Shown here one piece after another: positions 17,085 to 26,290 of a DNA stretch of 64,000 bases. Source of the stretch: an uncultured Ruminococcus sp. (GTDB lineage Bacteria; Bacillota; Clostridia; Oscillospirales; Ruminococcaceae); the NCBI GenBank assembly GCA_900538575.1, contig UPZA01000008.1, positions 1-64,000 of the forward strand, written 5' to 3'. A program made the position numbers and the translations under genes. Numbering within the stretch: position 1 is the first letter of the stretch; each line of letters begins with the position of its first letter. The notes beneath the pieces were generated by a model. The model had not been told where the DNA came from. It did not search any database and was given only the letters and a program-made list of their open reading frames with translations.

Positions 17085-19266
17085 ATATTTTTGCTCTTTC
17101 CACTGAAATAACGTCTTTTACTCTTCTTAATTTATCAAACAGACCCTTTAGCTGCTCGATGTTTGCTATTGTAATAGTAGCTTCAAAAAGAGCGTTACCG
17201 TTTTTCAGATTACGAGACGACGAGTGAAGGATAGGAATCCTGGCTTCTGTGAGGATTGCTGTAATATCATAAACAAGTCCTACGCGGTCAAGCGCTATTA
17301 CCTCTATGCTTGTTTGCAGGCTTGCCTGTTCGCTGTCAGTCCATTGAACGTCCATCCATCTTGCAAGCTCTTCCTCGTCGTCTCTTTTTAGGGCGGCAAT
17401 GTAATTGGTGCACCCGGTTGTATGAACCGATATTCCGTGTCCTCTGGTAATAAATCCGACGATTTCATCTCCCGGAAGCGGATTGCAGCACTGTGCAAAT
17501 TTTACAGTACAATCGTCAATTTTATCAAGTATTATGCTGCTTTGTTTTCTGACTGGCTTTATTACGGATTTTTCAGGCTCTTCCTCTTTTTGGTAAAGTT
17601 TTTGGTATTTATCCCTGAGCCTCGGAAGGATTTTTGAAAGCGTTGTACCGCCGTAGCCTATGGAAGCGTAAAAATCCTCAATAGTATTACAGTTATGACG
17701 TTTAAGATCGTCCGCAAGGAATTCCTCAAGCTCTCCTTCAGGTATTCTTATTCTGAAATGCTTGAATTCTCTTTCAAGCTCAGCTTTGCCAGTCTGTATA
17801 TTTTCATCACGCCGTTCTTTTTTAAACCATGATCGGATCTTTGATTTCGCCTCGTTGGTTTTGGCAATGGAAAGCCATGCTCTGTTAGGGCCCTTGTCCG
17901 GATCGCTGCTCGTTATTATTTCACATATCTCTCCGGTCTGAAGCTTGTAATCTAAGGGAACGATTTTTCCGTCAACTTTTGCCGCGACCGTCTTGTGACC
18001 GATCTGAGTATGAATTTTATAGGCGTAATCAATGACTGTGGAATCGATCGGCAGTGAGATGGAATCTCCCTTTGGCGTCATTACGACGATATCCTCCGGA
18101 GCAAGATCGGTTTTTATAATACGGACTATTTCTTCCACATCATCAGAAGTCTGCTGGGCCTCTATTACCTGCCTTATCCAGGCCAGCCTCTGTTCCATTT
18201 TTGTGTCGTTGCGGCTTATGCCCTGCTTGTATTTCCAGTGAGCTGCGATACCGTATTCGGCGGTTGCATGCATTTCCCACGTTCTTATCTGTATTTCAAA
18301 GGGAATACCCTCTTTGCCCAGTACCGTAGTATGCAGCGATTGGTACATATTTGCTTTCGGAGTCGATATATAATCCTTGAATCGGTTTGGGATAGGCCTG
18401 TACATATCGTGGACGAGTCCTAAAACATTATAGCATTCGCCGACGGTCGATACAATTATTCTGACAGCATATTTATCGTATATTTCCTCTATGGATTTAT
18501 GATGTACGAACATTTTCTTATATATGCTGTAAATACTTTTAACGCGTCCGTCGATCTGAGGAGGTTTGATAAATTTCTGATCTTTGAAGCGGGAGGCAAT
18601 CGTTTCCTTTATGCTGTTTATAAATGCTTCGCGTTCGCTTTTCTTTATTTCGAGAATATGCTCTATTTCGGAATATGCAAAAGGATCGAGATAATGGAAG
18701 GAAAGATCTTCAAGCTCTTCTTTGATTCCTCTCATTCCAAGGCGGTGTGCGATAGGCGCATAAATGTTCATTGTTTCATGCGCTGTGTTACGCTGTTTTA
18801 CTCCCGGGCGGAATTCAAGCGTTCTCATATTATGAAGCCTGTCGGCAAGCTTTATTATAATTACTCGTATATCCTGCGACATTGCAAGCATCATTTTTCT
18901 GACGTTTTCCGCCTGCTGCTCCTCTTTGTTGAACATGGGAACCTGATTCAGCTTGGTTACGCCGTCTACAAGCATTGCGACATCCTGCCCAAAGCGTTTT
19001 TTTACTTCCTCAAGCGTTGTATGAGTATCTTCAACGACATCATGGAGCATTGCGGCGCATATTGTGTCGGTGTCCATTCCCAGCTCGAGAAGGATATATG
19101 AAACGGCGAGCGGATGTATGATGTAAGGCTGACCTGAGGAACGCCTTTGTCCCTCATGAGCCTTTGAAGCAAACTCATAAGCGGTTATTATTTTACTTAA
19201 ATCATATTGCTTGTCGTCGGTAAGTATTTTTTGGATAAGCATATCAATAGTATATTCGTCGTTCAT
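17083..19266 (-). CDS. relA: Bifunctional (p)ppGpp synthetase/hydrolase Rel
   Basis: This 727-residue cytoplasmic enzyme makes and degrades the stringent-response alarmone. Order of domains: HD hydrolase (His51, His75-Asp76 in LHDVVEDT, then KLADRLHNMRTLEF), synthetase (about 235-350: YQSLHTTVLG and EIQIRTWEMHATAEYGIAAHWKYK), TGS (about 390-450), a zinc-finger region with FAQCCNPLPGDEIVGFITRGHG, and a C-terminal ACT domain (about 650-727). Both catalytic sites look intact, as in long Rel of Firmicutes. Its start overlaps the recJ stop by 4 bp, so the two genes are translationally coupled. Confidence 0.95.
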   Translation of the reverse strand: MNDEYTIDMLIQKILTDDKQYDLSKIITAYEFASKAHEGQRRSSGQPYIIHPLAVSYILLELGMDTDTICAAMLHDVVEDTHTTLEEVKKRFGQDVAMLVDGVTKLNQVPMFNKEEQQAENVRKMMLAMSQDIRVIIIKLADRLHNMRTLEFRPGVKQRNTAHETMNIYAPIAHRLGMRGIKEELEDLSFHYLDPFAYSEIEHILEIKKSEREAFINSIKETIASRFKDQKFIKPPQIDGRVKSIYSIYKKMFVHHKSIEEIYDKYAVRIIVSTVGECYNVLGLVHDMYRPIPNRFKDYISTPKANMYQSLHTTVLGKEGIPFEIQIRTWEMHATAEYGIAAHWKYKQGISRNDTKMEQRLAWIRQVIEAQQTSDDVEEIVRIIKTDLAPEDIVVMTPKGDSISLPIDSTVIDYAYKIHTQIGHKTVAAKVDGKIVPLDYKLQTGEICEIITSSDPDKGPNRAWLSIAKTNEAKSKIRSWFKKERRDENIQTGKAELEREFKHFRIRIPEGELEEFLADDLKRHNCNTIEDFYASIGYGGTTLSKILPRLRDKYQKLYQKEEEPEKSVIKPVRKQSSIILDKIDDCTVKFAQCCNPLPGDEIVGFITRGHGISVHTTGCTNYIAALKRDDEEELARWMDVQWTDSEQASLQTSIEVIALDRVGLVYDITAILTEARIPILHSSSRNLKNGNALFEATITIANIEQLKGLFDKLRRVKDVISVERAKI

Positions 19267-21296
19267 ACCGTTACCTCCTTATTGCATTTTTCCTTAAGAT
19301 CCTTTAAAATTATTGAATTTTCCAGATCAGCCTTTGGCGCGCCCTTCACCGCTCTTATTTCCTGTGAAAACGGATCGAGACGGACTAATCCCAGCTCTCT
19401 GAAAATATCAATGCATATCATCATTTTGCAGTAATTCAGATCCGGAATAAAGGACATATAAAGCGTATCGGTACAGAATTTTTCCGATACGATTTTTTTA
19501 TATACGGGAATCAGTTCATTTCTGTCGGGACATATTTTTTCATAATAGGAAATCGGCAGCTTTTCATGCCGGCGGTATTTTTCATATGCGTCCTTTGCGG
19601 CAAAATATTTTCTTTGCTCAAGACCGCTTTTCCTGTAATCCTTTAAAATTATACTGACGGATTCCTTGCCTGCAAATGTTTGTGCCTCCATTGTAAACAT
19701 TATGTCTATACGGTCGCCGGCTTTGATAAAAAGCTCGTTGGGAGATTGACGGAAAAGGAGGGCGTCAAATCTTTTTCCCGCGCAGACAAGGCGCAGCTTG
19801 GTATGTAATCCCTTGGACAACGGCACGATTTCTTGAACTGAGGTTCCTCCCATGGCGAATACAGGCTGTCTGCTGCCTTCTCCGAAAGGCTCAAGAATCT
19901 TTAGCCCTTTTACGTTATCAATCGTTATTTCGGACGGTAATATAAGTTTATCGGCAGTAATATCCGGAAGCGGCATAAAATCAAATATATCTTCAGCGTA
20001 TTTTTGAAGTCTTTCTGTAAATTCCGGAATCTTTGAGGTTTCTATTGAAAAGCCTCCTGCTCCGGGATGTCCGCCGTACTTGATCAGCAGATCTTCGCAG
20101 TATTGAAGCGCTCCGAAAATCGAGAAGCCTCCGAAGGATCGGGCGGAGCCTCTTGAAATTTCTCCCTCCCGCGTAATTATAAAACAGGGCTTATCGAAAC
20201 GTTCAAGAATCCTTGAAGCTACTATTCCTATGATTCCGTGATGCCAGCCTTCTCCGCTTAGTACCAGAACTCTTTCAATGAGCAGATCAGGATTATGATT
20301 TACCGAATCACTGATATTTTGTATAATGGAATTTTCTTCCTTTTTTCTTTGGGTATTCAATTCCTCAAGCTCGTCTGCAAAGAGAGCCGCCTCGTTTTCG
20401 TCGTCGGTAAGGAGAAGCCTTGCGGCAGTCAGAGGAGATCCAAAGCGTCCTGAGGCGTTGATCCTAGGAACCAATCCGAAAGCAGCGGCCGTTGCAGTTA
20501 TAGGAAATTTTATTCCGCTTTTGGAGATCAATGCGTTTATACCTGTTCGTTCTGAATTTTCAAGAAGCTTCAAACCGTATTTTACAATAAGTCTATTTTC
20601 TCCTGTAAGGGAAACTACGTCTGCTATTGTTGCAAGAGCCGCAAGCTCTCCGTATTCGTTAAGCGCTGTATCATATCCGCCGCCTTCTGCCGCTGCTATC
20701 AGTTTCAGGACGACTCCGGCTCCGCATAGGTATTTGAAGGGAGAGGCGCAGTCCTTTCTGTGAGGATTGACTATCGCTTCTGCTTTCGGCAGCGTTTCTC
20801 CCGGCTGATGATGATCTGTGATTATAAGCTTCATGCCGAGTTCGTGAATAAGCTCCGCTTCATTATGGGCGGATATTCCGTTGTCCACAGTTATAATAAG
20901 CTCCGCTCCCTGCTCATGCATTTTTCGTACAGCGCTTTCATTTAATCCGTAGCCGTCGTTTCTTTCAGGGATCATGTAAAAGACGTTAGCTCCCATACAC
21001 TCCAAATATGAAAAAAGCATTGCTGTAGAAGCTATGCCGTCGCAGTCGTAGTCTCCGAAAACGCATATACAGGTGAAATTTTCCACTGCGGTATTGATAA
21101 GCTGAGCCGCCTCGCGCATATCCTTTAAAAGGAAAGGATCCGAAAGGCTGTCGGCGTTAAACTGCTCCGCGGCTTCGGCAGGCGAGCTGATACCTCTGGC
21201 CGCAAGCACGTCTGCGCACAACGGAGTTACAGAGCATTCCGCTTCAAGCTTCTTGGATATTTGCTTATCGGGTTTTTTAACCACCCATTTTTTCAT
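19263..21296 (-). CDS. recJ: Single-stranded-DNA exonuclease RecJ
   Basis: This 677-residue 5'-3' exonuclease acts in recombination and mismatch repair. DHH-family metal motifs are present: GDYDCDGIAS (81-90), VDNGIS (137) and DHHQPG (161), then a DHHA1 region with SGEGWHHGIIGIVASR and RGSARS, GGHPGAGGFS near 395, and an OB-fold region. The extra C-terminal 120 residues are common in clostridial RecJ. It starts a two-gene unit with rel from the promoter at 21333-21361. The ribosome site is weak (GGGAATGG). Confidence 0.95.
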   Translation of the reverse strand: MKKWVVKKPDKQISKKLEAECSVTPLCADVLAARGISSPAEAAEQFNADSLSDPFLLKDMREAAQLINTAVENFTCICVFGDYDCDGIASTAMLFSYLECMGANVFYMIPERNDGYGLNESAVRKMHEQGAELIITVDNGISAHNEAELIHELGMKLIITDHHQPGETLPKAEAIVNPHRKDCASPFKYLCGAGVVLKLIAAAEGGGYDTALNEYGELAALATIADVVSLTGENRLIVKYGLKLLENSERTGINALISKSGIKFPITATAAAFGLVPRINASGRFGSPLTAARLLLTDDENEAALFADELEELNTQRKKEENSIIQNISDSVNHNPDLLIERVLVLSGEGWHHGIIGIVASRILERFDKPCFIITREGEISRGSARSFGGFSIFGALQYCEDLLIKYGGHPGAGGFSIETSKIPEFTERLQKYAEDIFDFMPLPDITADKLILPSEITIDNVKGLKILEPFGEGSRQPVFAMGGTSVQEIVPLSKGLHTKLRLVCAGKRFDALLFRQSPNELFIKAGDRIDIMFTMEAQTFAGKESVSIILKDYRKSGLEQRKYFAAKDAYEKYRRHEKLPISYYEKICPDRNELIPVYKKIVSEKFCTDTLYMSFIPDLNYCKMMICIDIFRELGLVRLDPFSQEIRAVKGAPKADLENSIILKDLKEKCNKEVTV

Positions 21297-21332
21297 CGGA
21301 CACCATTCCCGTCAATTTGATATTTTAAATAT

Positions 21333-21361
21333 ATTATAACATTGTTGCAGAGAAATTACAA
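21333..21361 (-). promoter_or_regulatory. Sigma-A promoter of recJ-rel
   Basis: Minus-strand TTGTAA (21361-21356) and TATAAT (21338-21333) have a 17-bp spacer, 37 bp upstream of the recJ start codon. Confidence 0.8.
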
Positions 21362-21408
21362 GGATAAATACCGAGTATGTTTCCGGTTATGGTTCATATT
21401 ATTGATTA

Positions 21409-21437
21409 TTGTAAAATGTATGATTTTATGCTATAAT
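21409..21437 (+). promoter_or_regulatory. Sigma-A promoter of helicase gene
   Basis: TTGTAA (21409-21414) and TATAAT (21432-21437) have a 17-bp spacer, plus a TGC extended -10. It lies back to back with the recJ promoter. Confidence 0.8.
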
Positions 21438-21471
21438 AAATTACTGATTATTGCTTTGGGAGGCAAAGAGG

Positions 21472-24400
21472 ATGGAAGTTAAAGGTCTTAGACTTGAATT
21501 TGAAGCGTCGCCGCGCGCTGTTGACGAGCTTAAAGCGATTTTTTCAGATATGAAATGCTCCAAGTACGAGCTGCCTCTTTTGCTTATTCCGGAAAGCCGT
21601 GAATTTATATCAGATATTTCTATCGTAGACGAATTGGTGTGGATCAATATTATTTGCCGGGATATTTCTGTTTTGCTGAAGGGAAAGCTTGACGGAAAAA
21701 CCTTTTCCTGCCGTAGCGTTTCTAGAGGCTCGGTAACAAACGGTAAGCGAATAGCCGTAAGCTTTGTGCATAAAGCCGGAGGAAAATTATTTCATATTAG
21801 TCCGGAATTGAAAAAAAGACTGGATATGTGGTATGAATATATAGATATACTTATGAAAAAGGCACGGGAAAATATATACTTTTTCCGGTTTGAAGAAGTA
21901 ACCGGCGAATGCGGCGGATTGTTTTTTATCCATGTAAGCGGATATGATGAAATCGGCGAAATAAAGAATCTGAGTATCGGAGCTGTGGATAACAGCAATG
22001 AACCGTCCTATTCCTTCGGTAAGGTAGAAAGATTTGAAAAAGGAACGCTTTACGTCAGGACCGATAGACTTCCCGGCAGTCTTGTAAGCGGACAAACCAA
22101 ATTGGCCGTTTTTGACGCCGCCGCTTTGATTACCTGCAAAAGAATGAAAACGGGACTTGATAAATTGTGCAGGGGGGAGGCGGTAAACAAGCGGCTTACT
22201 GAATTTCTTTTTGATCCGTCAAGGGCCAATATGGAAAGAGGAGACAATATTTCCCTTCAGCCGGAAGATCTGCTTATGAAAAATATGAATATCGAACAGC
22301 TTTCAGCAGTGGAGGGAGCGCTCAACGCGGAGGATCTTTATCTTATACAAGGCCCTCCCGGAACAGGAAAGACTACGGTAATTGCGGAAATATGCTATCA
22401 GAATGCTGTAAGAGGACTTAAAACGCTTGTTGTATCGCAATCCAATCTTGCGGTTGACAACGCTATATCAAGAGTAATGAATCACAATGACGTAAGAGTG
22501 CTCCGTAAGGGAGATTCTTCAAGGGTTGAAGACGAGGGACTTCCCTTTGTTGAGGATAACGTTGTCCGCACATGGATAGGATGCGTTTCTGAATCGGCAG
22601 GTAAAATGGCTCTTGATTTAAATAACCGGCTTAATAAGCTTAAAAAGGAAAAAAGCAGACTTCCGGACGTTTTGAACGCCGCTGAGGAAGCTGCGGCAAA
22701 TTACAAGATTAGGAACGACCTTGAAACGCAGGCTTTTTTTTATAAAAACGTACTTGAGGAGGCAGATTCAAAAAGAGATGTCTTTCTTGAGCTTGTAGGG
22801 GCCGCCTATGAAAAGGAGGATATAGAGGACGCTTTCGCAGCCAGAAAATTTTATCCTTCCGATTTCAGAGTTCCGAATAATATTTATAATGAAATATCGC
22901 TGAAATTTGCAGATATTGAATCCGATGTAAAAAAAATCCGCGAGCTGGAAGACGAGCTTGAATTTTTCAGCGAGTATACCTCGAAATTTACGCGTCAGTT
23001 CGCATTTATTGAAAAGCATACGTCCAAAAGAAGAATGGAGAATACGGCGTACGAGGGAGTTTTTTATTATGCTGACAGGGATATTACCATCAATCTTTAC
23101 CGGGAAGGAGAAAGAATAATTAAATCCATTCCCTTTGGAATGAAATCGCTGTTTTTCCGCCCTAAATGGGGGAAAGTAGCGGCAATTTATTATAGACGCG
23201 CTGAAAATCTTATGATGAGTATTCAGCTTAAAACCATAAAGCTGGCTGACAGAATATATTCTATAAAAAATAACGAAGAATACCGTTTTAATACAGACGC
23301 TTTCCGTTTGAGCCTTGACGCATTATGCGAGGACTTTGATTCTCAGTATTTTTCTGTGAAGATTAAGTATAACGACGTTTTGAAGGAACTGCGCGGCGCT
23401 ATCAGGGAACATGAATATTCCGTTAATTTATTCAGCGAACAGATTTCGGATAAATTCTATGCTAATGCGCTTGACGGTGTATGCGCTGAAAATCCTCCGT
23501 TAGATGAAATAGAAAATTCTGTTAATCTATATTACGCCAATTTAGCGTCCCGTTATATTAAATGGCAAAAGCTGTTATCGGAATGGAGGGACAGAATAAA
23601 CGGCGAAGGCGTCAGCTACAGCGCGTTGAAACATCTTTATATAGATAACGCAAATGTTATAGGCATAACCTGTATACAAAGCGGCACGGCGGATTTTGAA
23701 AACAATTATCCGTCGTTTGACGTTGTAATAATAGACGAATCCAGCAAAAGCACGCCTCCGGACATTATACTTCCTATGCTTAAGGGAAAGAAAATAGTTC
23801 TTGTAGGGGATCATAAGCAGCTTCCTCCGTATATTGACAGTAAGGCCTATGACGAAACGGGCGCTGAAGATTCGGACGACAGAATTCATAGCCTGATGAA
23901 AATTAGCCTTTTTGAAGAGCTTTATGAATCGGCGCCTGACGGTATGAAGACTATGCTTTTCCGGCAGTACCGTATGCACAGGGATATAGCCGGACTTATA
24001 AACCGCTTTTATATCAACACAGACGCAGGAAGGCTTGAGTCTCCGTCTGTGGAACCTAAGGATCACGGCTGCCAATGCAACGATATCGGGACCGATAATC
24101 ATGTTATATGGTATGTAACTGAAAACAGGGAAGATTATTTTGAAGCAAGGCGAAATAAAAGCTATTATAATATATATGAAGCCGAATATATAAAAAGAAT
24201 ATTATTTATGATTAATCAAAATCTTTTGCAAAGCGGCAACAGACGCAGCGTAGGGGTTATAACATTTTATGACGCGCAGGTAAAGCTGCTTGAAGATAAG
24301 CTCATAGGAAGCGGTTTTTTCGGCGGATTGTCCAATATAGATCTGCGTATTGGTTCGGTGGACCGTTTTCAGGGAATGGAGGAGGATATTGTAATTATCA

Positions 24401-24942
24401 GCTTTGTCAGAAATAATAATTTACATAATATAGGCTTTGCGAAAGATTGCCGAAGAATAAACGTAGCGCTTTCAAGAGCCAAACAGCTTCTTGTTATTGT
24501 CGGCTGTCCTGAAAACTTTACGGGCTCGAAGGATGAGGAGGCAAGGGAGATGTTTACGGATATTTATTCGCATGTAAAGAAGCTGAACGGAATAAGAAAT
24601 CCCGCAAATCTTCCTGAAGCGTCTGTTACGGCGAGGTATGATAAAGAATACAGAGAAACAGCAGATTTTCAGGCGTCTGTATTCGGCGATGAACCGGCAG
24701 AAGAATCTGCGGACGGGATCAATATACTGGATTATTTTATTTTAAAAGCCGCTTACGAATTTAAGGGAAACCGCCTTACTGTAGGAAATATTTCGAACGT
24801 ATTGTGCATTGCCCAGATATTTGTCAAAAGCAGAATTTCATTTCTTGTAGCTCAGGGATATATATCCTGTGTCCGCGGAGTAGTAAATATTCTTGACGAG
24901 GGCGAAAAAGCAGTTCAAAGTTTAAATAATAGTTTTAGTTGA
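21472..24942 (+). CDS. UPF1/DNA2-like SF1 helicase
   Basis: This 1156-residue protein is built on an SF1B helicase core. Motifs: QGPPGTGKTT (Walker A, about 294), the QSNLAVDNAI block, IIDESSKS (Walker B, about 755), LVGDHKQLPPYI, FRQYRMHRDIAGLI, VDRFQGMEEDIVIISFVRNN (about 964) and RRINVALSRAKQLLVIVG. A large insertion (about 370-690) separates motifs Ia and II and is partly coiled coil. About 290 residues lie before the core, and the tail (about 1080-1156) resembles a winged helix. GGAGG precedes ATG 21472. Nucleic-acid unwinding in repair or RNA metabolism is likely; the exact substrate is unknown. No neighbour suggests a defence system. Confidence 0.85.
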   Translation: MEVKGLRLEFEASPRAVDELKAIFSDMKCSKYELPLLLIPESREFISDISIVDELVWINIICRDISVLLKGKLDGKTFSCRSVSRGSVTNGKRIAVSFVHKAGGKLFHISPELKKRLDMWYEYIDILMKKARENIYFFRFEEVTGECGGLFFIHVSGYDEIGEIKNLSIGAVDNSNEPSYSFGKVERFEKGTLYVRTDRLPGSLVSGQTKLAVFDAAALITCKRMKTGLDKLCRGEAVNKRLTEFLFDPSRANMERGDNISLQPEDLLMKNMNIEQLSAVEGALNAEDLYLIQGPPGTGKTTVIAEICYQNAVRGLKTLVVSQSNLAVDNAISRVMNHNDVRVLRKGDSSRVEDEGLPFVEDNVVRTWIGCVSESAGKMALDLNNRLNKLKKEKSRLPDVLNAAEEAAANYKIRNDLETQAFFYKNVLEEADSKRDVFLELVGAAYEKEDIEDAFAARKFYPSDFRVPNNIYNEISLKFADIESDVKKIRELEDELEFFSEYTSKFTRQFAFIEKHTSKRRMENTAYEGVFYYADRDITINLYREGERIIKSIPFGMKSLFFRPKWGKVAAIYYRRAENLMMSIQLKTIKLADRIYSIKNNEEYRFNTDAFRLSLDALCEDFDSQYFSVKIKYNDVLKELRGAIREHEYSVNLFSEQISDKFYANALDGVCAENPPLDEIENSVNLYYANLASRYIKWQKLLSEWRDRINGEGVSYSALKHLYIDNANVIGITCIQSGTADFENNYPSFDVVIIDESSKSTPPDIILPMLKGKKIVLVGDHKQLPPYIDSKAYDETGAEDSDDRIHSLMKISLFEELYESAPDGMKTMLFRQYRMHRDIAGLINRFYINTDAGRLESPSVEPKDHGCQCNDIGTDNHVIWYVTENREDYFEARRNKSYYNIYEAEYIKRILFMINQNLLQSGNRRSVGVITFYDAQVKLLEDKLIGSGFFGGLSNIDLRIGSVDRFQGMEEDIVIISFVRNNNLHNIGFAKDCRRINVALSRAKQLLVIVGCPENFTGSKDEEAREMFTDIYSHVKKLNGIRNPANLPEASVTARYDKEYRETADFQASVFGDEPAEESADGINILDYFILKAAYEFKGNRLTVGNISNVLCIAQIFVKSRISFLVAQGYISCVRGVVNILDEGEKAVQSLNNSFS

Positions 24943-24988
24943 AATATGTAATAATATAAAGTAAAAAAAGGAAAAATAAATTTTTTAG

Positions 24989-25017
24989 TTGATTTTTAAA
25001 CGGATTTAATGTATAAT
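24989..25017 (+). promoter_or_regulatory. Sigma-A promoter of main flagellar operon
   Basis: TTGATT (24989-24994) and TATAAT (25012-25017) have a 17-bp spacer, 55 bp before flgB. No stronger internal promoter was seen before the one for fliA at 44979. Confidence 0.8.
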
Positions 25018-25072
25018 AAAAGAAATATAAAAAGTGTGAATTGATTTAATATTTTAACGGGGGCTTGGTAAT

Positions 25073-25432
25073 ATGTATCTGGATTCACTGGCTTTCAAAG
25101 CGATGGAATGCGGCTTGAAGCAGCTTAATATCAAACAGCAGATTCATACACAGAATATAGCAAATATTGACACGCCTGATTACAAATATAAATATGTCAC
25201 TTTTGAAAATACTCTTGATGAAAAGATTGACGGCGGAAGAAAATATAATTTCAGGGCGAAGGTTTCGGAGGTTGAGGATACGGAAGTACTTGTAGACGGA
25301 AACAATGTCGACGTTGATAAGGAGAATCTGGAACTCTACAGCACATATCTTCAGTCGTCCGCCATCATAAGAAAAATGAATTCGTCTATCGCGGACCTTC
25401 GGTATGTTCTGACAAACACCAATTTCAGATAA
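25073..25432 (+). CDS. flgB: Flagellar basal-body rod protein FlgB
   Basis: This 119-residue proximal rod subunit is exported through the flagellar type III apparatus. The N-terminal rod signature LNIKQQIHTQNIANIDTPDYK and the C-terminal helix (YSTYLQSSAIIRKMNSSIADLRYVLTNTNFR) match FlgB. It opens the main operon; a GGGGG-rich site precedes the ATG. The order flgB-flgC-fliE-fliF-fliG is conserved in Firmicutes fla operons. Confidence 0.93.
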   Translation: MYLDSLAFKAMECGLKQLNIKQQIHTQNIANIDTPDYKYKYVTFENTLDEKIDGGRKYNFRAKVSEVEDTEVLVDGNNVDVDKENLELYSTYLQSSAIIRKMNSSIADLRYVLTNTNFR

Positions 25433-25465
25433 AATTAAATGCAAAAGCATGAAAGGAAAATTTTT

Positions 25466-25894
25466 ATGGCTTTTTTAAATTCTATTAATATTGTAGGCTC
25501 CGCGCTTACCGCCGAACGTTTCAAAACAAATATTATTTTACAGAATATAGCAAATCAGACTACTACCAGAACTGAAAGCGGCGAGCCTTACAGAAGAAAG
25601 CAGGTAGTATTCCAGACAAGAACGCAAACCTTCGACGAAACCCTCAATAACGTTATGGGCGGAGGGGTAAGAGTTGCGGAGGTAGTTGAAAGTCAGGAGG
25701 ACTTTAATCCTGTCTATGACCCTGACAATCCGGACGCGGACGAGGAAGGATATGTTTATTACCCGAATGTGAATAATACGGAGGAGCAGGTCGATCTGAT
25801 GGAAGCTTCAAGGGTTTACGAGGCTAATGTCAGCGCGCTTTCAGTCGTTAAAGCTATGGCTTCTAAAGCGCTTGAAATCGGCAGAAATGTATAA
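25466..25894 (+). CDS. flgC: Flagellar basal-body rod protein FlgC
   Basis: This 142-residue rod subunit pairs with FlgB. It carries the rod motif ALTAERFKTNIILQNIANQTTTRTESGEPYRRKQVVFQ and the C-terminal export/assembly helix VDLMEASRVYEANVSALSVVKAMASKALEIGR. ATG 25466 follows AAAGGA; an upstream in-frame start at 25439 lies before that site and is rejected. Confidence 0.95.
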   Translation: MAFLNSINIVGSALTAERFKTNIILQNIANQTTTRTESGEPYRRKQVVFQTRTQTFDETLNNVMGGGVRVAEVVESQEDFNPVYDPDNPDADEEGYVYYPNVNNTEEQVDLMEASRVYEANVSALSVVKAMASKALEIGRNV

Positions 25895-25947
25895 TATAAA
25901 AAATTATTAAAATATGCCGGATTTTACGGCGGAACGGAGAATAGCTT

Positions 25948-26256
25948 ATGTTTATAGTGCCGTTAACCTCAATGCCTTCTATTGAGGCTTTGAATACTAT
26001 TGATAAAAATGATCGGACAGAAGAAAAAGACGGTTCCGGTTCTTTCGGAGATATACTTAAGCAGAAAATTCAGAGCGTCAAGGATCTTGAGATGCAGTCG
26101 CTTCAGAGCGCTTATGATATATCGACAGGAGCGTCGAGCGATATTGAGTCTGCAATGATCGACGCTACAAAGGCTTCTACCGCGATTGAAACTACTGTTC
26201 AGCTTACAACAAGAGCGGTGAACGCGTATAAGGAAATCATGTCTATGCAGGTTTGA
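25948..26256 (+). CDS. fliE: Flagellar hook-basal body protein FliE
   Basis: This 102-residue protein joins the MS ring to the rod. The C-terminal half fits FliE (SFGDILKQKIQSVKDLEMQSLQSAYDIS, then TTVQLTTRAVNAYKEIMSMQV). The position between flgC and fliF is canonical. GGAG lies 9 nt before the ATG. Confidence 0.93.
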   Translation: MFIVPLTSMPSIEALNTIDKNDRTEEKDGSGSFGDILKQKIQSVKDLEMQSLQSAYDISTGASSDIESAMIDATKASTAIETTVQLTTRAVNAYKEIMSMQV

Positions 26257-26290
26257 TTTTAAAAAATAATACGGGAAGTTTGGTTTGTAA

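Noticed and set aside
18499..19101. 200-codon open frame on the plus strand inside rel
   Set aside because: It is antisense to a clearly conserved gene, has no ribosome site, and its Cys/Phe/Tyr-rich composition is typical of shadow frames.
20326..20763. 145-codon open frame opposite recJ
   Set aside because: Low-complexity Ser/Ala/Pro composition and a position antisense to conserved DHH-family coding sequence show it is a shadow.
23575..24102. 175-codon minus-strand frame opposite the helicase
   Set aside because: It covers conserved helicase motifs on the other strand and has no initiation signals.
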